Assembly (NCBI GenBank): GCA_035254305.1
Contig: DATFAS010000086.1
Span: 1 to 9,146 of the forward strand
DNA length: 9,146 bases
Direction: 5' to 3'
Source of the DNA: DATFAS01 sp035254305
GTDB taxonomy: Bacteria; Bacillota; Bacilli; Aneurinibacillales; RAOX-1
Of this stretch, positions 1 through 6,880 are shown piece by piece. Position 1 is the stretch's first letter. Each line of letters begins with the position of its first letter. Made by a program: the position numbers and the translations under genes. The notes under the pieces were generated by a model. That model searched no databases. It was not told the origin of the DNA and saw only the letters and a program-made list of their open reading frames with translations.

Positions 1-25
1 TGTAAAATATAGTGGAAAAAATAGT

Positions 26-31
26 TATAAT
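26..31 (+). promoter_or_regulatory. possible -10 element upstream of folE
   Basis: A perfect TATAAT lies about 70 bases before the folE start in an AT-rich stretch. No convincing -35 box is seen at 16-18 bases upstream, where the window nearly ends. A second weak candidate is TTGAGT at 46-51 with TATGGA at 69-74 (17-base spacer). Either could drive folE, but in such AT-rich DNA a chance match is quite possible. Confidence 0.3.
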
Positions 32-101
32 AGTTTATTTTTAATTTGAGTATATTAAATTTTCCTGATATGGAATTTTAACACATTAGGGGGTGTTGCC
101 C

Positions 102-746
102 ATGAACGTTGAACAGTACTTTGCGCTTACACAGAAGTTTCCCAAAGCACTTACTACGGAAATAGATGAGGATCAATTTATTCAAACCGCCCATATTGCC
201 CAGGCACTAAGGGATCTAATTCAAATATGCGGAGATGACCCCAATCGGGATGGACTAGAAGAAACACCTTATAGAGTGATTAAAGCCTTTTTAGAATATA
301 CCGAAGGAAACCGTGAAAATCCAGAGGATCATTTAGAAAAAACTTTTGATGTTGACCACCAGGAATTAGTCTTAATCAAACATATTGAATTTCATTCCCT
401 GTGTGAACATCATTTTGCACCTTTTTTTGGGGTTGCTCATGTTGGATATATTCCGAACGAAAAGATCACGGGCCTATCAAAGATTGCCCGAATGGTGGAA
501 GGGTATGCCAAGCGGTTCCAGGTTCAAGAACGACTGACCAACCAAATCGCTCAAGCCATTGAAAATGTGCTTCAACCAAAAGGAACCATGGTCGTCGTAG
601 AAGCGAAGCATATGTGTATGTGTGGAAGAGGAATTAAAAAATCTGGAGCCGTGACTACAACATCTTCTGTACGTGGCCTATTTGCAAAAAAATCTGATGC
701 CCGTGCAGAATTCTTATCCTTATTGGCCAATCCAATGATTAAGTAA
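102..746 (+). CDS. folE: GTP cyclohydrolase I (FolE1)
   Basis: Converts GTP to 7,8-dihydroneopterin triphosphate plus formate, the first step of folate and tetrahydropterin synthesis; cytosolic, Zn-dependent, a toroidal multimer in the family. The 214-residue product shows the family hallmarks: the CEHH motif with Zn ligands C101 and H104, the following segment with FFGVAHVGYIP and GLSKIAR, and HMCMCGRGI, in which C172 aligns with the third Zn ligand. A C-terminal TTTSSVRGLF segment is also typical. The start was set at ATG 102 because AGGGGGTG at 88-95 stands six bases before it; a GTG at 93 is in frame but overlaps that site. The protein is somewhat longer than the usual ~190 residues owing to an N-terminal stretch of about 25 residues. 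It begins a run of + strand genes with the 62-residue membrane ORF 20 bases downstream. Identity is very secure; whether this is the only folE in the genome cannot be told. Confidence 0.97.
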   Translation: MNVEQYFALTQKFPKALTTEIDEDQFIQTAHIAQALRDLIQICGDDPNRDGLEETPYRVIKAFLEYTEGNRENPEDHLEKTFDVDHQELVLIKHIEFHSLCEHHFAPFFGVAHVGYIPNEKITGLSKIARMVEGYAKRFQVQERLTNQIAQAIENVLQPKGTMVVVEAKHMCMCGRGIKKSGAVTTTSSVRGLFAKKSDARAEFLSLLANPMIK

Positions 747-766
747 TTGTACCTTGTGGAGATTTT

Positions 767-955
767 ATGAGAAAAGAATACCTTGAATTAATTACTGTAC
801 TAATAATGACGATATCATTATTTGTTGCTACCTCGTTGTTCATTATTCTTATTGTAGATCCTGCAAGGCGGAACCTTTCGTACGAAACTATCATTGGGAT
901 TATTATGATAGGTCTTGGACTTACGAGTGTCTATATCCTTAAGAGGAAGCTATGA
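767..955 (+). CDS. small two-helix membrane protein, unknown function
   Basis: Encodes 62 residues. Two hydrophobic segments (about residues 8-30 and 41-58) are separated by a short polar loop containing DPARRN, and the protein ends with the basic tail KRKL; this predicts two membrane-spanning helices. ATG 767 is preceded by GTGGAG at 756-761 at suitable spacing. The gene lies 20 bases after folE, and its TGA stop overlaps an ATG (ATGA at 952-955) that is in frame with the next gene, a layout typical of co-translated genes. The hydrophobic pattern and tight packing argue that it is a real gene. I do not recognise the family and assign no function. Confidence 0.7.
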   Translation: MRKEYLELITVLIMTISLFVATSLFIILIVDPARRNLSYETIIGIIMIGLGLTSVYILKRKL

Positions 956-959
956 TCCT

Positions 960-965
960 GGAGGG
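960..965 (+). promoter_or_regulatory. ribosome binding site deciding the hydrolase start
   Basis: GGAGGG lies seven bases before ATG 973, a near-ideal Shine-Dalgarno site. The in-frame ATG at 952, which overlaps the upstream stop, has the weaker-placed AGAGGAAG at 942-949. Use of 952 by translational coupling remains possible. Confidence 0.65.
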
Positions 966-972
966 AAGAAAG

Positions 973-1770
973 ATGGATATCCAAATCTTTCAACGAGGAC
1001 ATGGGGAAACTATTATATTTGTCCATGGACTGGTGGGAAACCACCAAGTTTTTAGCCGCGAATTTGAAAGTTTTTCTTCCCATTTCCATGTAATTGCGTA
1101 TGATTATTTGGGGCATGGTGGAAGAAGCCTAAATGATAAACCCTTTACACTACCTAGTTTAGTAGAAGAACTTCACCAGGTGTATGTTAAAACAGGGATT
1201 CGGAAGGCTCATTTGTGTTCGTTAAGTTTTGGTTCTTATATTGCAAATGTGTTTGCATATCAATACCCGGATCTTGTTGCTTCGCTTTGCCATATCGGCG
1301 GAAGTTTTAATGGAGGATTTCAATTGTGGCAAGCCTACAAGAACCTTTGGGAATGTCGAGACCAGCCATATAAACAATGGATAGAGCAATTTAGCCAAGT
1401 TATAGCTGAGGATCATCAGCCCAATGTCGAAAAGTCTCGATCAATATTTGAAAGGCATGCCTTGACCGTAGATCCTTCTATTCTTTATGAAGCGGTGCGT
1501 CTTCGCGTATTCTATGATATGAGAACGATACTATCCCATCTCCATCAACCTATGCTATGGGTATTGGGACAAAACGATCCCTTATATCAAAGTTGTTTGA
1601 CAGAGTTGTTCAAGATAGTCCCACATGTTCAATATGTAGAATTGCAGGATGCCTTACATGTCGCACATATTTTTCAACCCGATCAATTTCAAGCGGAATA
1701 CCGTAGCTTTTTACACAGAGTAACACATGGTCAAAATCGACCTATCGATCAAGCCGTTCAGCAAAATTAA
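973..1770 (+). CDS. alpha/beta-hydrolase fold protein
   Basis: A 265-residue cytosolic hydrolase of the broad esterase/lipase/haloperoxidase-like alpha/beta superfamily. The HG oxyanion-hole motif (FVHGLVGN, H18-G19) follows the first strand. The nucleophile elbow reads S-L-S-F-G, making Ser85 the nucleophile but with Ser83 in place of the usual first Gly. Asp202 (GQNDPLY) and His229 (ALHVAH, with Pro236 at the usual distance) complete a triad. There is no signal peptide or membrane segment. The start was placed at 973 on the Shine-Dalgarno site; starting at 952 would add seven residues. The gene follows folE and the membrane ORF without room for a separate promoter, so it is probably in their transcript. 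A bulged hairpin with a T-run follows the stop. The substrate cannot be inferred; the superfamily is too diverse, and the folE link is context only. Confidence 0.9.
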   Translation: MDIQIFQRGHGETIIFVHGLVGNHQVFSREFESFSSHFHVIAYDYLGHGGRSLNDKPFTLPSLVEELHQVYVKTGIRKAHLCSLSFGSYIANVFAYQYPDLVASLCHIGGSFNGGFQLWQAYKNLWECRDQPYKQWIEQFSQVIAEDHQPNVEKSRSIFERHALTVDPSILYEAVRLRVFYDMRTILSHLHQPMLWVLGQNDPLYQSCLTELFKIVPHVQYVELQDALHVAHIFQPDQFQAEYRSFLHRVTHGQNRPIDQAVQQN

Positions 1771-1797
1771 AAAATAACTTTTTCAGGTAAACATCTG

Positions 1798-1832
1798 CCT
1801 TTTCTCTACTTTATGAAAGTAAAAGGTTTTTT
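1798..1832 (+). terminator. probable Rho-independent terminator after the hydrolase gene
   Basis: TACTTT (1807-1812) pairs with AAAGTA (1816-1821) around a three-base loop. CCTTT (1798-1802) pairs with AAAGG (1822-1826), leaving a four-base bulge on the left side. Six Ts follow directly (1827-1832). The bulge and AT-rich stem make it moderate in strength. It would separate the folE group from the SDR gene. Confidence 0.55.
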
Positions 1833-1886
1833 GTAATTTTCTTAGCAATAAAACAGAATTTAAGCAGATGAAAAAGGAAGATTGAT

Positions 1887-2690
1887 ATGATCAAGACTTC
1901 AAAGGTTGCATTCGTCACGGGTGCTGCTTCAGGATTGGGAAAACGTACGGTGATAGAACTTGCTAAGCAGGGGATAAATGTATGCTTAAACTTTTTGCGG
2001 AGTGAGGAAAAGGCCAAAGAGTTAGCTAGATCTGTAGAGGCCGAGTATCAGGTTCAAACGATGATCTTGCAAGGCGATGTTTCAATTTTCAATGATTGTT
2101 CACGGATGGTGTCTCAAGTGGTGCGGCATTTCGGGCGCATAGATATATTAATCAATAATGCGGGACCATATATTTTTGAACGTAAGCCATTGGTTGAATA
2201 TGATGTTCAGGAGTGGGAGTATATCATTAACGGAAATTTAAATGGGGTTTTCTATCTTTGTAAATTAATCGTTCCGATTATGCGGCAGAATCGTTGGGGA
2301 CGTATTATTAACTTTGGTTTTGAACGGGCAGAAACTGCACCAGGCTGGATTTTTCGTTCTGCTTTCGCAACTGCCAAAGTGGGGGTTGTATCTCTTACAA
2401 AAACGTTAGCAATGGAAGAAGCTGAAAATGGAATTACAATAAATATGGTTTGTCCAGGTGATATTGCTGGAAAATGGAAGGAATTAGATATTCATGAAGC
2501 AAGGTGTTACACAAGGGACGACACCCCTATAGGTCGGAGCGGAACGGGTCAGGATATTGCTCGTGTCATTTCTTTTCTTTGCCAGGAGGACTCCGATTTT
2601 ATCACCGGAAGTGTTATTCCCATTACTGGCGGCAAGGATGTTTTAACCAAGCAATCTATCAATAACAAGAAATATTTTTGTGAAAACTAG
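1887..2690 (+). CDS. SDR-family oxidoreductase with altered active site
   Basis: A 267-residue classical-type short-chain dehydrogenase/reductase. The Rossmann glycine motif TGAASGLG (residues 11-18), NNAG (90-93), N117 in NGNLNG, and the PG cofactor-contact motif in NMVCPGDI are all present, and the C-terminal FITGSVIPITGG is typical. The catalytic pair is not standard: the YxxxK motif reads F160-A-T-A-K164, and the usual serine position after RIIN (139-142) appears to be F145. The protein may use other residues, have a changed reaction, or be inactive; the substitutions may also be shared by a whole SDR subfamily. ATG 1887 has AAGGAAG at 1874-1880. TTGTAA (1831-1836) and CAGAAT (1854-1859), 17 bases apart, could form a weak own promoter after the preceding terminator. 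The neighbourhood of folE suggests pteridine reductase-like roles (FolM/PTR1 are SDRs), but nothing in the sequence proves that. Confidence 0.92.
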   Translation: MIKTSKVAFVTGAASGLGKRTVIELAKQGINVCLNFLRSEEKAKELARSVEAEYQVQTMILQGDVSIFNDCSRMVSQVVRHFGRIDILINNAGPYIFERKPLVEYDVQEWEYIINGNLNGVFYLCKLIVPIMRQNRWGRIINFGFERAETAPGWIFRSAFATAKVGVVSLTKTLAMEEAENGITINMVCPGDIAGKWKELDIHEARCYTRDDTPIGRSGTGQDIARVISFLCQEDSDFITGSVIPITGGKDVLTKQSINNKKYFCEN

Positions 2691-2745
2691 GGACGACCCA
2701 CACGCTAAGAAAGTCATAGCATTACATGGTTTGGGGGTACACGTA

Positions 2746-3375
2746 TTGGAAGAAATGCTGGACATTTTTGATACGGAAATGAATAAAATTGGTACAATGA
2801 GTAGGAAAGACGTACATTTATTGGGGTGCTGGCATCAAACATTTCATTGTTGGGTTGCAACTAAAGATAAAAATGGGGAATATCTCTTATTTCAACGGAG
2901 AAGCCCGAATAAACGGACCTTTCCTAACCTTTTTGATATTAGTGCTGCTGGACATCTAATTGCGGGGGAATCAGTTCGTGATGGAGTAAGAGAGGTACAT
3001 GAGGAATTGGGGCTAAACATTAATTTTGTAGATTTAAACCCTTTATTTGTTCATATATTATCGGATGCCAGTCAAGAAGTAGTAAACAATGAATTCTGTC
3101 ATGTGTATTTATATATTGCACCTTATTCTTCTATGAAGTTTAATGTTCAATTAGAGGAAGTATCAGGCTTATATCATGTAAAAATTGATGAAATGTATGA
3201 ATTGATTAATAATAAAGTGGACTTGGTAAAGGCAGAAGGTACAGACTTCAAAGAAAATGGATTCAGAGTAAAATCTGCACTATTTTTATCCAAAGGGGAT
3301 TTTGTTCCAAATGGAGATGAATACTATACAAAAGTCCTAGAAAAGGCTAAACAATTTCTACGATTATTGGAATAA
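2746..3375 (+). CDS. Nudix hydrolase, IPP-isomerase-like subfamily
   Basis: A 209-residue Nudix-fold protein that would hydrolyse a nucleoside-diphosphate-linked or other pyrophosphate substrate using a divalent metal. The N-terminus LDIFDTEMNKIGTMSRKDVH, the GCWHQTFHCW strand and FPNLFDISAAGH resemble the Nudix group often labelled isopentenyl-diphosphate isomerase-like. The Nudix box runs from G69 to L90 with E75 and R82-E83-x-x-E86-E87, but has six instead of seven residues between E75 and R82. The start is uncertain: TTG 2746 has GGGGG at 2733-2737 and gives the family-like N-terminus; ATG 2755 lies three codons on; GTG 2680 overlaps the SDR stop but has no good ribosome site. The gene follows the SDR directly and is probably co-transcribed. 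Dihydroneopterin-triphosphate pyrophosphatases are Nudix enzymes, so a pterin role is conceivable next to folE, though the subfamily resemblance does not favour it. Confidence 0.88.
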   Translation: MEEMLDIFDTEMNKIGTMSRKDVHLLGCWHQTFHCWVATKDKNGEYLLFQRRSPNKRTFPNLFDISAAGHLIAGESVRDGVREVHEELGLNINFVDLNPLFVHILSDASQEVVNNEFCHVYLYIAPYSSMKFNVQLEEVSGLYHVKIDEMYELINNKVDLVKAEGTDFKENGFRVKSALFLSKGDFVPNGDEYYTKVLEKAKQFLRLLE

Positions 3376-3747
3376 TAAAACTTATAGTGTGAAACTAATA
3401 GTTTTGATTAAAGACATTCTCTGTGATCTGAAAAATTCATATGTGTAAGTAACCGGCCCAACGTTTTGAGTTGATCATTAGCCATTCATTTGTGTTGTTT
3501 CAACTATCTAGGTAGGGAATAACGGTTGAAAATGATTACAGGGACAGTTGAAAGAGTACCTCAACCTTAAGAAGTGATGGTAATTACAATGGCCAAGCAT
3601 TCTATTTTTAGGAAAATTGACCCATTTTTTCTTGTGTAATTTGGAAATAAAATAGTTGATAATGATTGGGTTTATAAGGAAGTGGGGGAGTCCTGCTTTG
3701 GTTCTTACTATTACGAACATAGTACATAAGGTTGGTGCTTTATCAAG
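3376..3747. other. gene-free stretch upstream of the GGDEF-EAL gene
   Basis: About 370 bases without a convincing gene on either strand. A 7-bp inverted pair TTTCAAC (3498-3504) / GTTGAAA (3525-3531) and two near-copies of GTTGAWAATGATT (3525-3537 and 3655-3667) are visible. No sigma-A promoter with acceptable boxes and spacing was found, and nothing resembling the conserved core of a c-di-GMP (GEMM) riboswitch is apparent. It presumably holds the promoter of the following gene. Confidence 0.6.
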
Positions 3748-6270
3748 ATGTCTATTAAGGTTAAATTATCCATCATTTTCTCATTTCTGTTTTCATTGAT
3801 CCTAATTCTAAATAATACACTCCACTATATTACTACTAAGGATCAGCTCATACAGGAACAAATCCGTTATTCACAGATGGTGGCCAGGCAAATAGTAGGA
3901 TCGATTGAAAACTACAACCGTGGTTCTCAACAGATTGAGGATACGATGGGCTCCGAACTTAGGGCAGCCTCCGTTGCTGCACAGCTTCGATTAAGTCCTG
4001 ATTATAGAAATGTTACCAACGAGCAACTTCAAGAACTTTCCAAAATGATAGGGGTTTCCCATATTACACTTTTAGCACCTCAAGGAGATGATATTGTTGG
4101 TGTTCGCTCCTCTGATCCAAAGGAAATCGGACTTTCTACTAAAAAATGGGAGTATTGGTTTACTGCGTTTCAGGAGTTACTTAAATATAGGGATGTCAAA
4201 ACGGTAGAGAAGGGACAGCGGTTAGCAAACTATTGGTCGGGCCCGCTTGCTGTTTCATCCTCTGACCCCAACTATATTGATAAATGGGGCTATTATTATG
4301 ATGGAACGACTAACTATATTATAAATCCATATATTCGGGACGAAAGCTTAAAGCAATTCGAGCAAACCACGGGTCCGGAGTCTATAGTCTTAAAGGTCAT
4401 AAAATTCAATTCATCAATATTTGGGATTTCAGGATTTAACCCGAATGTTATTGGAAAAAAGCCTATTACTTCAAATCCCAGTGGAGTTGCATTTGTAAAG
4501 TTGGCCGATCGTCCGATTTATTTTGGAAATTACGTCTTTCCAGATGAATCAAAAGATGTTCAGTACATACAAAATGCTGATGCCAATAAGATTGTTAGCA
4601 GTTACGATGAGGTGATGGATGGACACCATCTAATCAAAACGTTTATCCCAGTTGTTTCCTCCGAATTCCCCTTAGTTATCGGATTTGTAACCGACTATAA
4701 AGTAATTGATGACATACTCTCTAGTCAGCTTCATAAGGACCTCCTTATTTCTAGTATTCTATTATTTGTCGTCATTTTTGTTACGATGGTCTTATCGCGT
4801 TATATTGTACGTCCAGTCTATCAATTATTGCAGCAAGTAGATGAAATTGCGGAAGGGAAATTTAGTATCCGTATCCCGTTAAAACGAAATGATGAATTAG
4901 GAAGACTAGCAAACCGAGTAAATGTCATGTCTGAAAGGTTAGAAAGTAACACAAGAGAATTGCAAGTAAGTCGGGACCAAATGCGTTTCCAAGCTCATCA
5001 TGATCCATTAACGGGGTTACCCAACCGGTTATCACTTAACAATCACCTAAATCAATTGTTTCACCATGATGTCGAGAAACCTTTTGGACTCCTCTTCTTG
5101 GATATAGATCGATTCAAAAATATTAATGATACATTAGGTCACTCCGTTGGAGATCAGTTGCTCATTGAGGTGGCTGAACGCTTGAAGAAAAAAATCTGTC
5201 AATCCGGTAACGTTTATCGTCTTGGTGGCGATGAATTTACGATTGTGTTTGATGAGGTAGATTTAAGTGAGATTGATCTTCTAAACCAGTCTATATTGGA
5301 TGTGTTTTACCAACCGTTTATACTAGAGGGGCAAGAATATTTTGTTACGGCAAGCATTGGTGTTTCCGTATATCCGGATAATGGTACAAATGCTGAGACA
5401 CTTATTAAAAATGCGGACTCTGCTATGTATTTTGCCAAAGATCAAGGTGGAAATCGATACAAGGTCTACACGGATTCACTTCATGACAAAACCTCTGAAA
5501 TGATCTTTATTGAGAATTCTTTACGAAAGGCTTTATCTCAAGAAGAATTCCTGCTTCATTATCAGCCTAAAATGGATATTATCTCAGGAGAAATGACAGG
5601 TGTAGAGGCTCTTCTAAGATGGAATCACAGCACGCTTGGGTCAGTTTCTCCTGCTTTGTTTATCCCAATATCTGAAGAAATCGGTATAATCTCAGAGATT
5701 GGTGAATGGGTGTTACGGAAGGCTTGTCTGCAAATAAAACATTGGCATGACCTTGGGTACCATATTCGGATTGCAGTAAATCTATCTATCTATCAGTTTA
5801 GAGAAGGAAATATTGTTCAATTAGTTAAACAAGTGTTAGCTGAGACGGGGGTGGACCCTGCCTTTCTTGAGTTGGAAATAACGGAAAGTATGTCTATATT
5901 TAATCAGGATTTTGTCATAAAAAGACTCCATGAACTCCGAGAACTAGGTATTCAAATTTCAATCGACGATTTTGGAACAGGATATAGTTCACTAAACTAT
6001 CTCCATCGCCTACCTGTTGATAAGCTGAAGATTGATCGTTCTTTTGTGAACAATATCAGTAAAGGGAAAGAAAATATTCATATTGTAAAAGCTATTATTG
6101 CCATGGCACACAGTTTAAACCTGCGTGTTATAGCAGAAGGTGTAGAAACCCTCGAACAATTGGAATTTCTAAAGCAAAACGGCTGTCATGAAGGGCAGGG
6201 CTTCTACTTTAGTAAGCCAGTTACACCGGAAGAGATTGAAAGTTACTTAAAACAACTGAATAAAAGATGA
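3748..6270 (+). CDS. membrane-bound GGDEF-EAL c-di-GMP protein with extracytoplasmic sensor
   Basis: An 840-residue signalling protein that would make and/or break down cyclic di-GMP in response to an external cue. Order: TM helix about 5-28; extracytoplasmic region about 35-330, probably Cache-like; TM helix about 332-353; HAMP about 353-405; GGDEF about 410-575; EAL about 585-835. The GGDEF domain keeps DPLTGLPN (from D419), the metal Asp452, Asn460 and an exact GGDEF (493-497). The inhibitory RxxD site is replaced by C484-Q-S-G487. The EAL domain keeps E620-A-L-L-R-W, NLS, EITES, D740-D741-F-G, K761 and E797-G-V-E800, the residues needed for phosphodiesterase action, so both activities are possible. 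ATG 3748 has only a weak, distant ribosome site (AAGGTTGG at 3728-3735). It stands alone between gene-poor regions, so its target process (motility, biofilm) cannot be inferred. Confidence 0.95.
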   Translation: MSIKVKLSIIFSFLFSLILILNNTLHYITTKDQLIQEQIRYSQMVARQIVGSIENYNRGSQQIEDTMGSELRAASVAAQLRLSPDYRNVTNEQLQELSKMIGVSHITLLAPQGDDIVGVRSSDPKEIGLSTKKWEYWFTAFQELLKYRDVKTVEKGQRLANYWSGPLAVSSSDPNYIDKWGYYYDGTTNYIINPYIRDESLKQFEQTTGPESIVLKVIKFNSSIFGISGFNPNVIGKKPITSNPSGVAFVKLADRPIYFGNYVFPDESKDVQYIQNADANKIVSSYDEVMDGHHLIKTFIPVVSSEFPLVIGFVTDYKVIDDILSSQLHKDLLISSILLFVVIFVTMVLSRYIVRPVYQLLQQVDEIAEGKFSIRIPLKRNDELGRLANRVNVMSERLESNTRELQVSRDQMRFQAHHDPLTGLPNRLSLNNHLNQLFHHDVEKPFGLLFLDIDRFKNINDTLGHSVGDQLLIEVAERLKKKICQSGNVYRLGGDEFTIVFDEVDLSEIDLLNQSILDVFYQPFILEGQEYFVTASIGVSVYPDNGTNAETLIKNADSAMYFAKDQGGNRYKVYTDSLHDKTSEMIFIENSLRKALSQEEFLLHYQPKMDIISGEMTGVEALLRWNHSTLGSVSPALFIPISEEIGIISEIGEWVLRKACLQIKHWHDLGYHIRIAVNLSIYQFREGNIVQLVKQVLAETGVDPAFLELEITESMSIFNQDFVIKRLHELRELGIQISIDDFGTGYSSLNYLHRLPVDKLKIDRSFVNNISKGKENIHIVKAIIAMAHSLNLRVIAEGVETLEQLEFLKQNGCHEGQGFYFSKPVTPEEIESYLKQLNKR

Positions 6271-6541
6271 CATCATATATTCTTTGCGATTGGGATACCG
6301 TCATTATGGTATTGATGGTGAGTGGGAGATGTTACTGTAATCCACTTTGGAAGTGAAAAAAGTCTAATGCCCGGGTTCGGAGAACACCTGTGGGGAAATT
6401 TATAAGGTTAGGTAATTTCCACATAGATCATACAGCAAGAGAATACTCTGTAGTGAGACAGTGGAGTGGGCAAAGAGTAAGATTGCTCCAATTTTGGACT
6501 CAATATTTTTTTATCTATAAAGTAGGGGGGATTTTGTCTAT

Positions 6542-6595
6542 AAACCTCATTTAAATACGTTATGGTGAACCGTACCATAAGTAAATGAGGTTTTT
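6542..6595 (+). terminator. two-tier stem-loop with T-run, possible terminator
   Basis: AAACCTCATTTA (6542-6553) pairs perfectly with TAAATGAGGTTT (6582-6593). Inside, TTATGGT (6560-6566) pairs with ACCATAA (6574-6580) around a seven-base loop. The right arm runs into TTTTT (6591-6595). It lies 270 bases after the GGDEF-EAL stop, so it may end a long 3' tail or a separate small transcript. Confidence 0.55.
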
Positions 6596-6631
6596 GATGG
6601 CGCCGTCTGAAAAGTCCATAAAAATTAAGGT

Positions 6632-6672
6632 AGTTGGGGAAAAACAAAATGTTTTTCTTCAACTGCTTTTTT
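6632..6672 (+). terminator. strong Rho-independent terminator-like hairpin
   Basis: AGTTGGGGAAAAACA (6632-6646) pairs with TGTTTTTCTTCAACT (6650-6664): 15 pairs including two G-U, with a three-base loop. TTTTTT at 6667-6672 follows. It is the best terminator-like structure in the window on the + strand. It is about 360 bases from the nearest upstream stop, and what it terminates is unclear. Confidence 0.7.
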
Positions 6673-6789
6673 GTTTGTATTTGCATATGAAAGTATCAAG
6701 GCAGGTGCCTGTTATCTTCAGGATATGGTTGGCTGTTTGATCGGAACTTCTAAACTAAATTTAGATTCATAATATTGAACATTAGCATT

Positions 6790-6798
6790 TGGTATGAT
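6790..6798 (+). promoter_or_regulatory. probable extended -10 promoter of the flavoprotein operon
   Basis: TGGTATGAT fits the extended -10 form TGnTATAAT with one mismatch and would start transcription near 6805. An alternative is TTGAAC (6775-6780) with TAACAT (6798-6803), spacer 17. A short inverted pair TCTAAA/TTTAGA (6749-6754, 6760-6765) lies just upstream and could bind a regulator. Confidence 0.45.
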
Positions 6799-6808
6799 AA
6801 CATTTATA

Positions 6809-6845
6809 AGTATAAGTTATTTCGAATATGAAAATAACTTATACT
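6809..6845. repeat. 14-bp perfect inverted repeat in operon leader
   Basis: AGTATAAGTTATTT (6809-6822) is the exact reverse complement of AAATAACTTATACT (6832-6845), with a nine-base spacer. It falls at or just after the predicted transcription start, so it may be an operator for a repressor or a 5' stem-loop in the mRNA. There is no T-run after the second arm, so it is not a standard terminator. Confidence 0.8.
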
Positions 6846-6857
6846 ACATGATGATAA

Positions 6858-6880
6858 TTTTTCATAAAGAATATGAAAAA
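6858..6880. repeat. 9-bp inverted repeat next to the ribosome binding site
   Basis: TTTTTCATA (6858-6866) and TATGAAAAA (6872-6880) are perfect reverse complements with a five-base loop. The right arm ends eight bases before the AAGGAGGG site (6888-6895) of the following gene, so folding or protein binding here could affect translation. The AT-rich content makes a chance origin possible. Confidence 0.5.

Noticed and set aside
3377..3405. AAAACT/AGTTTT pair after the Nudix gene as a terminator
   Set aside because: Only six AT-rich pairs with a 17-base loop and no T-run of useful length; too weak to call.
3616..3645. TTGACC as a -35 box for the GGDEF-EAL gene
   Set aside because: The only -10-like match (TGTAAT) is 12 bases away, too close; at 16-18 bases there is no acceptable -10.
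3508..3720. Minus-strand 70-codon reading frame upstream of the GGDEF-EAL gene
   Set aside because: No recognisable domain, no convincing ribosome site, and it lies in a likely regulatory gap of the opposite-strand gene.
3376..3747. Cyclic di-GMP riboswitch upstream of the c-di-GMP enzyme
   Set aside because: No conserved GEMM-type core or paired helices could be found by eye.
6408..6686. Minus-strand 92-codon reading frame
   Set aside because: It runs through two strong stem-loops, its product is low-complexity-like and unrecognised, and no good ribosome site precedes it.
6699..6710. Palindrome AGGCAGGTGCCT as an operator
   Set aside because: Arms of only five bases and far upstream of the predicted promoter; likely chance.
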